From assembly GCA_947483645.1 (NCBI GenBank), contig CANKLS010000052.1, positions 1 through 8,485 on the forward strand: DNA of 8,485 nt, given 5' to 3'. This stretch comes from Bradymonadales bacterium. Lineage in GTDB: Bacteria > Myxococcota > Bradymonadia > REDH01. Both the position numbers and the translations under genes were made by a program. How positions within the stretch are numbered: the stretch's first letter is position 1; each line of letters begins with the position of its first letter. Under the pieces are notes generated by a model. That model was given only the letters and a program-made list of their open reading frames with translations. It did no database searches and had not been told where the DNA came from. Positions 1 to 5,886 of the stretch are shown here, one piece after another.

Positions 1-591
1 CAGCTCGCCTTCGGCGGTGTTGGTGCGGACCACGTCGCGGGTGACCGAGAGCTGGAGCTTGGTGGCCTTGCCCTGCACCGTGCGGGTGAGGTCGAGCTTG
101 AGGACAACGCCGGCGGGTCCGCGGAGCAGGCCTACCGCCTCATCGCGCGTCTTGCCGGCCATGGAGGCGCCGTCGATCGCGTCGATCCGGTCGCCGTCGA
201 TCAGGCCGGCGTCGATGGCCGGCCCGCCCTTGATGACCCGCTTCACCAGCACGCCCTCGGGGACGATCTCCATCTCGATGCCAACGCCCACATACTGGCC
301 GTTGTTGTCCTCCTTGAGGCTCTTGAACTGCTTGGGGTCGTAGAAGGAGCAGTGGGGGTCGAGCTCCTTGACCATGCCGCGCACCGCTGCGCTGATGAGC
401 TTCTCGGCCGGGATCTCGTGCACGTAGCGGCTGAGGATCATGGCGTAGGCGGAGGAGAAGACGTTGAGCTTGCCGTAGCTCTCACTGCCCGGAGCCGCGT
501 GCGCAGAGAGGGCGAGTGTGCCGCCTACGCCAAGCGTGAGGCCCGTGATGAGCCCTGCGGCGAGGTAGCCATGGCGCGGTTGGAGTTTCAT
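1..591 (-). CDS. S41-family C-terminal processing peptidase (CtpA/Prc-like), N-terminal part, cut by window edge
   Basis: The first 197 codons of a serine peptidase of the carboxyl-terminal processing family are present; the rest, including the catalytic Ser/Lys core, lies beyond position 1. Residues 1-32 look like a signal peptide: basic start (K2, R6), hydrophobic stretch 10-28, and an AHA cleavage site near 32. Residues 38-92 match the helical N-domain of the family, ending in the typical LDPHCSFYDPKQFK segment (77-90), where most relatives have DPHS. Residues 95-185 form a PDZ domain, with GVGIEME (102-108), the GGPAIDAGL and GDRIDAIDG turns (122-141) and LLRGPAG (155-161). The protein should act in the periplasm, cutting C termini of envelope proteins. 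The ATG overlaps the stop of the upstream EnvC-like gene as ATGA (588-591), so translation is probably coupled. An EnvC-like gene just before a ctp gene is a familiar arrangement in proteobacteria. The family is clear; the substrate is unknown. Confidence 0.93.
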   Translation of the reverse strand, partial: MKLQPRHGYLAAGLITGLTLGVGGTLALSAHAAPGSESYGKLNVFSSAYAMILSRYVHEIPAEKLISAAVRGMVKELDPHCSFYDPKQFKSLKEDNNGQYVGVGIEMEIVPEGVLVKRVIKGGPAIDAGLIDGDRIDAIDGASMAGKTRDEAVGLLRGPAGVVLKLDLTRTVQGKATKLQLSVTRDVVRTNTAEGEL

Positions 592-1325
592 CGGTTGGAG
601 GCTCGGGCGGGAGGCGGCTGGCGCCATGGAGGGATGAGCTTGGGTGCTGTAAGCCGCGTGGGCTGGAACCAGCGGAGCGGGTCGATGGGGATGCCGGCCT
701 GACGGAGCTCGAAGTAGAGTTCACGCTGCCCGTAGACAGAGCGCTCACCGGCCGTGCCGAGCGGTTCGCCGGCTGCGACGGGCTGGCCGACTGCGACTGC
801 GACGCTACTGAGTCCTGCGTAGACGGAGAGCAACTGGTTGCCATGCTCGACGATGAGCAGGCGCCCAAGCCCGGGGAGGGTGACCGACTGGGCGACCACG
901 CCGCGGGCGCAGGCAACGACGGGCTCGTCGCCCTTCACAGCGAAGGAGAGGCCGGAGTGGCGTGCCTCGGTGGGGCTGCTGAAGCGCGGTCGTAGTCCGA
1001 AGCCGGCGTTCAGCGGCCGGTTGGCAATCGGTGGCAGCATTGTGCCGCGCAGCGCCTCGCCGGCGTCGGGCGCGGCGGTGAAGCCCGCCATCCGCTGAAG
1101 GCTGGCATGGAGTCGCTTCTCGGCCTCCGCCACGGCCTCTTCGCGCACGGCCTGGATCTCGGGCGCCTGCTCGGCGGTGGCCCAGGCGGTACGGGCCACA
1201 AGGAGCGCGGTCCGGGAGGCTTCGGCGAAGGGGCCGCCGATGTTTCCCACCCAGCGGTCGTCGGTGGTGCGCTCACCGGCGAGCGTGAGGAGGGCGGTCA
1301 GCAGGGCGGCCGTCGCGCCGGTCAT
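588..1325 (-). CDS. EnvC-like murein hydrolase activator, degenerate LytM (M23) domain
   Basis: This is a 245-residue protein whose C-terminal half (about 98-220) is a LytM/M23 fold without its active site. Of the M23 zinc and catalytic positions only H123 remains (RHSGL). The Asp four residues on is S127, the YAHL histidine is G171 (VYAGLS), and the closing HLHFE motif reads ELYFEL (E202, Y204). E. coli EnvC ends in the very similar LYFEIRRQG...NPQPWL, matched here by LYFELRQAG...DPLRWF. EnvC does not cut peptidoglycan; it switches on amidases at the septum, and that role is inferred here. The N terminus (1-17) is hydrophobic but lacks basic residues, so it is a weak export signal. A short helical, charged stretch lies at 50-80, far shorter than EnvC's long coiled coil (E. 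coli EnvC is about 420 residues). The start is set by an ATGA overlap with the upstream gene (1322-1325), and the stop overlaps the ctp start in the same way. An ancestral active endopeptidase is excluded by the missing ligands. Confidence 0.85.
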   Translation of the reverse strand: MTGATAALLTALLTLAGERTTDDRWVGNIGGPFAEASRTALLVARTAWATAEQAPEIQAVREEAVAEAEKRLHASLQRMAGFTAAPDAGEALRGTMLPPIANRPLNAGFGLRPRFSSPTEARHSGLSFAVKGDEPVVACARGVVAQSVTLPGLGRLLIVEHGNQLLSVYAGLSSVAVAVGQPVAAGEPLGTAGERSVYGQRELYFELRQAGIPIDPLRWFQPTRLTAPKLIPPWRQPPPARASNR

Positions 1326-2035
1326 GGCTGGGCGCGGTGCAGCGCGCTGCTCCCACCGAGCGCCTTGAGCAGCGCAACGGTGAGCGAGATCTCATCTTCC
1401 GGGTCTGTGATCCCGCGATAGGCGCGGATGGTGCCGAGCCGCACCGGCTCCTGCCGCTCCACGCCGACGCCGCCGACCGCGACGGGCTGGTCGGTGAGGA
1501 GCGACGCGAGCGCATGGCCAGCGTGCGCGCTCTCGTCGGTTGTGAGGCCGTCGAAGAGGTCGGGCGGGTCGAAGGCAGGCTGGTTGCCCGAGCTCGAGGG
1601 CTCAAGATCATTCGAGGTGAGCGCGCGGACGCCCAGCGAAGGGCTCCTGCTTGTGCGGCGCACTGCCTCGAGCGCCTCAAACTCCGCTGCGGCAGCCTCA
1701 TCGGCCTGACCGCCGGAGACCGCTGCAAACTGCCCGGTGACCTCGGCCTCACGGGTGGCATGGACCACCAGCTTGCTGTCGTAGGCGCCCTCTTGGATCC
1801 GCTTGTAGAAGGCCTTGTGCATGGTCCGCATCTGCTTGCGGATGAGCTCCTGCTGCTCCTCGAGCTCCTCGATGGCCTCGACGGAGGCCGCATAGGAGAG
1901 GGTCCTCGACTCGAGAATCGCGCCCGAGAAGAAGACCTGCGAGGTGATCTTCCGCGCCGCCATGCCGTGGTCTTCGGTCTGGATGTGGAGCGTCATGCCG
2001 AGGTAGTCGACATCGTTGTTGAAGCCCATCTGCAT
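1322..2035 (-). CDS. Conserved protein of unknown function, first gene of envelope triplet
   Basis: This is a 237-residue protein without a signal peptide or membrane segment, so probably cytoplasmic. Residues 1-50 form a compact, likely beta-rich domain beginning MQMGFNNDVDY, with the HIQTEDHG segment at 17-24 and a FFSGAILESRTLSYA segment at 35-49. Residues 52-82 are highly charged and helical (EELEEQQELIRKQMRTMHK), fitting a short coiled coil. From memory, proteins with a GFN-(D/H)V start, a (H/Y)xQTEDxG motif, a GG/SG-x-IL strand and a QMxxxHK-like helix occur in Geobacter and myxobacterial genomes without assigned function; I could not check this. Residues 105-190 are low-complexity and acidic, and 195-230 may form a second small conserved segment. 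The ATG at 2035 has no clear Shine-Dalgarno sequence; M3 (at 2029) is an alternative. The gene precedes the EnvC-like gene with an ATGA overlap, which suggests stoichiometric production or a shared pathway. Confidence 0.85.
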   Translation of the reverse strand: MQMGFNNDVDYLGMTLHIQTEDHGMAARKITSQVFFSGAILESRTLSYAASVEAIEELEEQQELIRKQMRTMHKAFYKRIQEGAYDSKLVVHATREAEVTGQFAAVSGGQADEAAAAEFEALEAVRRTSRSPSLGVRALTSNDLEPSSSGNQPAFDPPDLFDGLTTDESAHAGHALASLLTDQPVAVGGVGVERQEPVRLGTIRAYRGITDPEDEISLTVALLKALGGSSALHRAQP

Positions 2036-2068
2036 GGCATCATCCGGAGCGGAGAGAGACGAAGCACG

Positions 2069-2098
2069 ATTCTACGCGAGCAGTTTGGCAGGGTGCAA
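2069..2098 (-). promoter_or_regulatory. Candidate sigma70-type promoter for the unknown-EnvC-Ctp triplet
   Basis: Read on the minus strand, a TAGAAT -10 (2069-2074, five of six consensus bases) lies 18 bp after a weak -35 TTGCAC (2093-2098, three of six). Transcription would begin near 2062, leaving a leader of about 27 nt before the ATG at 2035. The site sits in the 76-bp gap behind murI, so the triplet could be transcribed both by read-through and on its own. This rests on consensus matching only, and the -35 is poor. Confidence 0.35.
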
Positions 2099-2104
2099 AC
2101 TCTC
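2078..2104. repeat. Imperfect inverted repeat overlapping the triplet promoter
   Basis: On the plus strand, GAG-c-AGTTTG (2078-2087) is followed by an 8-base centre (2088-2095) and CAAACT-CTC (2096-2104). The six-base arms pair perfectly, and a further three pairs follow after one bulged C. The right arm covers the candidate -35 box and the left arm lies in its spacer, the position of a repressor operator. As RNA from the murI side the stem is not followed by a U run, so it does not look like an intrinsic terminator. Confidence 0.4.
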
Positions 2105-2111
2105 GGGGCTT

Positions 2112-2930
2112 TCAGTGCACGTCCACATGCTCGGCGACGGCGATCGGCTCGCCGAGGAAGCGTCCGCCCGAGGCCTGGAAGGAGGCGGGATGGTCGGTGG
2201 CGAGGTAGGTGACCTGCGCAGGGCTGGTGCCATCGTTGCGGAGCCCGGCGCTATCGAGGAGCTGGCCGAGGGTTGCGGCGGTGTGCGGGCCCGACTCGTG
2301 GATGGGGAGCTCGGCGCCGAAGTCTGCCAGCAGGCTCTCTCGGATGGCGTCGAGCAGGAGCGGATAGTGGGTGCAGCCGAGGATAAGCGCATCGGGCGGG
2401 CTGCCGGCGAAGAGGGGGGCAAGGTAGGTCCGGACGACCTCGCGGGTGACGGGGCCCTCGGTCCAACCCTCCTCCGCGAGCGGGACGAAGAGGGGGCAGG
2501 CCTGCTGGGTGATCTGGATGTGGGGCGCCGCCGCACGGAGGGCCTCCACGTAGGCTCCGCTGGCGACCGTTCCGCGGGTGCCGAGCACGGCGACATGGCC
2601 GGCGGGGTAGAGCGCGGCGACGGCCTGTGCGACAGGCTCGATGACATCAACGATGGGCAGTGCGATCTGCGCTCGGACCGCGCGGAGGCCGAAGGCGCTG
2701 GCGGTGTTGCAGGCGATGACGATGGCCTTGCAGCCGCGCTCCTGAAGCGTGCGCGCGATGGTCAGGCTGTAGCGCTCGATGGTCTCCGGCCCCTTGTTTC
2801 CGTAGGGAACGCGGGCGGTATCGCCGAGGTAGATGAGCTCCTCGTCAGGCAGGAGCTGGCGCACCGCCCGCAGCACGGTGAGCCCCCCGACGCCGGAGTC
2901 GAAGAGGCCGATGGGGCGGTTGTCTGCCAC
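2112..2930 (-). CDS. murI: Glutamate racemase
   Basis: MurI interconverts L- and D-glutamate without a cofactor and supplies D-Glu for the peptidoglycan stem peptide in the cytoplasm. The 272-residue length is normal for the family. All signatures are present: IGLFDSGVGGLTV (7-19) with D11 and S12, LGDTARVPYG (35-44), the first catalytic cysteine in ACNTASA (C74), the second in LGCTHYPLL (C186), and the following H188. The start is GTG (2930), chosen because the family motif begins at residue 7 and because the upstream gene stops only 6 bp before it. No convincing Shine-Dalgarno sequence precedes it, so translation may be coupled to the preceding lipoprotein gene. The product ends in VDVH at a TGA stop. 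The gene appears intact and functional. Its place behind an Ig-like lipoprotein and before an EnvC/Ctp triplet gives this block a peptidoglycan theme. Confidence 0.97.
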   Translation of the reverse strand: MADNRPIGLFDSGVGGLTVLRAVRQLLPDEELIYLGDTARVPYGNKGPETIERYSLTIARTLQERGCKAIVIACNTASAFGLRAVRAQIALPIVDVIEPVAQAVAALYPAGHVAVLGTRGTVASGAYVEALRAAAPHIQITQQACPLFVPLAEEGWTEGPVTREVVRTYLAPLFAGSPPDALILGCTHYPLLLDAIRESLLADFGAELPIHESGPHTAATLGQLLDSAGLRNDGTSPAQVTYLATDHPASFQASGGRFLGEPIAVAEHVDVH

Positions 2931-2936
2931 AGCCCG

Positions 2937-5675
2937 TTAGCGGGCGATCGGCAGGATGTTGGGGATCTCGACGCCGATGGTGCAACTGCCGTTGTCGGCG
3001 CCGAGCGAGTGGGTCGCGCCGACCACGCAGAGCGGCTCGGGCTCGTCGGTGGTGCTCACGAATGCTGTCGCTTGGAAGTTGCTGAACTGGCGGTAGTCGC
3101 CCGAATCGCCTTCGGGGCGATAGGCAGCAAACTCGGCGATGTAGGGCTGGTAGACGTAGGAGGCGATGGGACCGGTGACGGGGTCTCCGAGCCGGACGGG
3201 CACGAGGCGGCGGCCCCACTTGAAGCCGGCGCGCCGGGCGATGCCATCGACGACGGTACCATAGATGGGGGTTCCGATGGACAGGGCGGCGCAGGAGAGC
3301 GCGGTTAGTTCGGTGGAGAGGGAGTCGTTGACGGGGTTGAGGAAGAGGTCGCGGGGGTAGAAGGCGAGGGTGACCGAGGAGGTCGGGTCGCCGTAGTTCA
3401 GGCCGCCGGAGAAGATGCCGTCGATGTCGTCCACTGAGGTGAAGGGGCTGAAGGTGTTGGAGTTGATGAGGTAGTAGCTGAAGGCCTCGGGATAGATGTT
3501 GGCGTTCCGCGGGTCGGCGGGGTCGGGCTCGCCGCCGTAGTCGGCGATGGAGCGGACGATGGGTGCGCCGGTGAGGACAACTTTCGCCTCGGTCCAGATG
3601 ATGGTGTAGGCGTCCCAGACGCCGTTCGGCGGGTCCCAGGTGCCGTTGCCGCCAACGCCGTTCAGGTTGGCGTCGATGAAGCGCTCGCCGCTGGGCTCTT
3701 CGGGGTCGAAGGTGCCGTTGTCGTTGTTGTCAACGAAGGGCTCTGCAAGGTCGTAGAAGACCTCGCCCTCGTCGTAGCGGCCATTGCCGTTGCTGTCGTT
3801 GAAGCCCTCTTCGCCGATGGTCCAGGCGATGACGGAGACCACCATATCGCGCGGGTTGCGGATCTCATCGAGGGGCAACGGCATGTAGTAGCGGGGCTCG
3901 GTGGGGAGCGGCTCCACATCGCGGGGGCGGGAGCCGTTGGGCAGGAAGGTGGTGGTCACCTTGCCAAGCTCGCCGGAGATGGAGGGCGACTCAACGATGC
4001 CCATCTCGCTGACGAAGTAGACGGGCCACTCGGTGGTGACAGGGTTGGTGTAGCGGTCGCGGAGGCGGACCTCGCAGGTGAGCGGGCAGGTGCCGGAGAC
4101 GGCGCCGTCGTCGCTCTCGAAGAGGGCGCCAACATTCTCGCCGCCGCTGGAGGTCTGGCAGGTCATGGTCATGCCCCGCTCACTGGGTCGGTAGCCGTTG
4201 ATTTTGACGGCGCCTGAGGTGCAGGAGGAGGAGGAGGTACCGAAGGCGTAGCTGGCCTCGGCCTCGACAAAGCCTGCAACGGAGCCGGTGCTGAGCTGGA
4301 TGGTGGCGCAGCCCTGGGCATCGGTGGTGGCGGAGCTGCCGGAGAGCGAGCTGTCGGTGGTGGAGACGTTGAGGCGGAAGTTGACGATCTCGCCCTCGGG
4401 GAGCGGGATGCCGTCGGCCTGGGTGAAGCAGAAGGTGAGGTTGCCGGTCTCGTTAAAGCCGGACTGGTCGACGCCGAGCGCCGCGGGCGAGACACCCTTG
4501 AAGGTGCAGTCGGGCTTGGCGAGGAAGGTGAGGTCGCGGCTGAGCTGGCAGGTGGCGGTCTCGGGGGTGGCGGGGTCGCCATCGTTCCGGAAGGTGACGG
4601 TGGCCGAAAAGCCGGAGACGCCCGGGCTGTTGGGGGCGAGTACACGATACTCGAGCTGGCTCTGCTGTCCGACGACGGTGTTGAAGGAGGAGCCTGTGGC
4701 AGTGCCGGCGGCGTCGACGAAGGTGCCGAGCGTGATGGCTCCCGTGACCCGAGCAGCTGCGGTGTCGTCGCCGTCGTTGCCAACAACGATGAGGGTGATG
4801 GCGGTAATGTCGGAGCCGTTGGCCTGGATGGTCGGGTCCTGGAAGTTGGCGAAGCAGGAGCGTGAGGGCGCGTCGCCGATGAGGAGCGAGGTGCTCTTGG
4901 AGTCGCCGTAGGCGGTCTGCACAAAGGCGGCGTCGATGGTGATGGTGCGCCGGTCGCCGAGGGTCTCGGCGTCGGCGAGGGAGATGCTGAAGTCGACCTG
5001 GCCGTTCCCCTGAACGGTGAAGGTCTTGGTGTCGGTGATGCCGGCGCCGACGAGGTCGGCATAGGGGCCGGAGTCGCTGTTCACGCCGATCTGAATCTGC
5101 GTGCCGTTGGGGATGGGTGTGGAGTCATCGCCCTGCAGGCCCGTGAGGGTGAGCTGCACAGTCTCGCCCGCATCGATGGGGCCATCGGGCTGGCTGATGC
5201 GGAGCGTCCAGTTGCCTTCGGGGGGCGTCTGGAGCTCCTTCTGCTGCGCGACGCAGTATTCGGTGGACTCGCCGATGAAGGCGAAGACATTGATGGGAGC
5301 GACCGGCACCGTCTCATCCACAGCGAGGGTGAAGGCGGCGACGCCCACCGCGTCGGTGGAGACATCGGCGAAACGGGCCTGACCGCTCACGGACACGCCT
5401 GGCGGGGTCGGCACGAAGACGCGGATCATGGTACCGACCTCGGTCGGCGAGCCCGACGCGTCGAGGACGGTGACCGTGCCTCGGACGGGGCTACCAAAGC
5501 CTGGCGTCAACGGCGCCGTCGAGATGCTCATGAAGCAGGAGTACTCTGGCTGTGGGTCTTCCGCGCACCCTGTAAGCGCCGTGCCGCCCAGCGCGGAGGA
5601 GAGGGCGAGCGCAAGTCCGAAGCCCGGCGCGGAGAGGCGACGAAGCAGAGGCTGAAGACGAAACTCAGTCCACAT
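2937..5675 (-). CDS. Large Ig-like-domain lipoprotein with Asp/Asn calcium-type loops, function unknown
   Basis: This is a 912-residue secreted protein. The start is ATG at 5675: residues 6-36 form a signal peptide (R6, R12, R13, then hydrophobic 19-34) ending in the lipobox LTGC with lipidated C37. The frame stays open further upstream only as the shadow of the divergent PEGA gene. The mature part is beta-rich and reads as about five Ig/bacterial-Ig-like domains, roughly 47-147, 155-265, 274-380, 390-492 and 500-610. Typical strands are seen, such as GTVTVLDASGSP, VQLTLTG and VEVRLRD-like segments with VTTTF. There are 14 cysteines after C37 (47, 141, 274, 376, 390, 416, 456, 485, 506, 530, 534, 795, 883, 898), fitting disulfides. 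Residues 625-690 carry three Asp/Asn/Gly loops of calcium-binding type, including DSNGNGRYDEGE (627-638) and DNNDNGTFDPEE (649-660). Residues 690-912 are a unique C-terminal region. It should sit on the outer membrane, perhaps at the surface. It precedes murI by 6 bp. Adhesion or scaffold roles are only possibilities. Confidence 0.85.
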   Translation of the reverse strand: MWTEFRLQPLLRRLSAPGFGLALALSSALGGTALTGCAEDPQPEYSCFMSISTAPLTPGFGSPVRGTVTVLDASGSPTEVGTMIRVFVPTPPGVSVSGQARFADVSTDAVGVAAFTLAVDETVPVAPINVFAFIGESTEYCVAQQKELQTPPEGNWTLRISQPDGPIDAGETVQLTLTGLQGDDSTPIPNGTQIQIGVNSDSGPYADLVGAGITDTKTFTVQGNGQVDFSISLADAETLGDRRTITIDAAFVQTAYGDSKSTSLLIGDAPSRSCFANFQDPTIQANGSDITAITLIVVGNDGDDTAAARVTGAITLGTFVDAAGTATGSSFNTVVGQQSQLEYRVLAPNSPGVSGFSATVTFRNDGDPATPETATCQLSRDLTFLAKPDCTFKGVSPAALGVDQSGFNETGNLTFCFTQADGIPLPEGEIVNFRLNVSTTDSSLSGSSATTDAQGCATIQLSTGSVAGFVEAEASYAFGTSSSSCTSGAVKINGYRPSERGMTMTCQTSSGGENVGALFESDDGAVSGTCPLTCEVRLRDRYTNPVTTEWPVYFVSEMGIVESPSISGELGKVTTTFLPNGSRPRDVEPLPTEPRYYMPLPLDEIRNPRDMVVSVIAWTIGEEGFNDSNGNGRYDEGEVFYDLAEPFVDNNDNGTFDPEEPSGERFIDANLNGVGGNGTWDPPNGVWDAYTIIWTEAKVVLTGAPIVRSIADYGGEPDPADPRNANIYPEAFSYYLINSNTFSPFTSVDDIDGIFSGGLNYGDPTSSVTLAFYPRDLFLNPVNDSLSTELTALSCAALSIGTPIYGTVVDGIARRAGFKWGRRLVPVRLGDPVTGPIASYVYQPYIAEFAAYRPEGDSGDYRQFSNFQATAFVSTTDEPEPLCVVGATHSLGADNGSCTIGVEIPNILPIAR

Positions 5676-5717
5676 GGGAGGCTGCTCGCAAGAGGGAGTA
5701 CAGGAGTGGCATAACTC

Positions 5718-5742
5718 CGCGGCAAATCTACCTTTCGCCGCG
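5718..5742. repeat. Inverted repeat flanking the lipoprotein-gene -10 box
   Basis: The arms CGCGGC (5718-5723) and GCCGCG (5737-5742) are exact reverse complements separated by 13 bases. The enclosed AT-rich segment contains the candidate -10 of the minus-strand promoter, and the left arm falls about at the expected transcription start. This fits an operator, but GC-rich six-base arms arise easily by chance in such DNA. Confidence 0.25.
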
Positions 5743-5753
5743 CCCCCGATCAA
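5725..5753 (-). promoter_or_regulatory. Candidate promoter for the Ig-like lipoprotein-murI transcript
   Basis: On the minus strand a -35 TTGATC (5748-5753, TTGA intact) and a -10 TAGATT (5725-5730, four of six) are separated by 17 bp. The start would be near 5718, giving a leader of about 43 nt. That leader is C/T-rich and shows no Shine-Dalgarno sequence before the ATG at 5675. Consensus match only. Confidence 0.4.
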
Positions 5754-5801
5754 GTTTTGGTCCAGACGAAGAGAGAGGTTTTTGGACGGGTGCGAGGAAG
5801 T

Positions 5802-5831
5802 TTGAAATCCACAGCCTGCATCGGGTAGCAT
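5802..5831 (+). promoter_or_regulatory. Candidate promoter for the PEGA-domain gene
   Basis: A -35 TTGAAA (5802-5807, five of six) and a -10 TAGCAT (5826-5831, four of six) are 18 bp apart in the divergent region. The start would be near 5838, about 49 nt before the ATG. The predicted start falls inside the small hairpin at 5834-5848. Consensus match only. Confidence 0.4.
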
Positions 5832-5833
5832 GA

Positions 5834-5848
5834 CCCTTCCGTGAAGGG
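5834..5848 (+). repeat. Perfect small hairpin in the PEGA gene leader
   Basis: CCCTTC, loop CGT, GAAGGG form a perfect six-pair stem with a three-base loop. It lies three bases after the candidate -10, so it could be an operator half-site pair or a 5' end stem in the mRNA. No U run follows, so it is not a terminator. Confidence 0.35.
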
Positions 5849-5875
5849 CTGGGTCTCTCTGCCGCCCGTGGTTCC

Positions 5876-5882
5876 GAGGAAG
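5876..5882 (+). promoter_or_regulatory. Ribosome binding site of the PEGA-domain gene
   Basis: GAGGAAG (5876-5882) ends four bases before the ATG at 5887, at good Shine-Dalgarno distance. It supports this start and is the only clear ribosome binding site seen at a gene start here; the other starts that can be inspected lack one. Confidence 0.7.
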
Positions 5883-5886
5883 ACAC

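Noticed and set aside
588..1325. Active M23 endopeptidase
   Set aside because: Zinc ligand and catalytic positions are replaced by S127, G171, E202 and Y204, leaving only H123.
2078..2104. The dyad behind murI as an intrinsic terminator
   Set aside because: No U run follows the stem in the direction of murI transcription, so it is recorded only as a possible operator.
1337..2212. A 291-codon plus-strand frame opposite the unknown triplet gene
   Set aside because: It ends in an Arg-rich tail, has no family features, and covers the gap and promoter region behind murI; the minus-strand frame has coupled start/stop overlaps and ordered motifs.
2016..3308. A 430-codon open frame on the plus strand, opposite murI and the end of the Ig-like lipoprotein gene
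   Set aside because: It is antisense to two well-supported genes; the translation is Gly/Asp/Ala-rich low complexity with no domain, as expected from the GC-rich shadow of a coding strand.
4169..5062. A 297-codon Ser/Pro/Thr-rich minus-strand frame that could look like a mucin-type protein
   Set aside because: It is an alternative frame of the lipoprotein gene; the Ser/Pro/Thr bias results from reading GC-rich codons out of frame.
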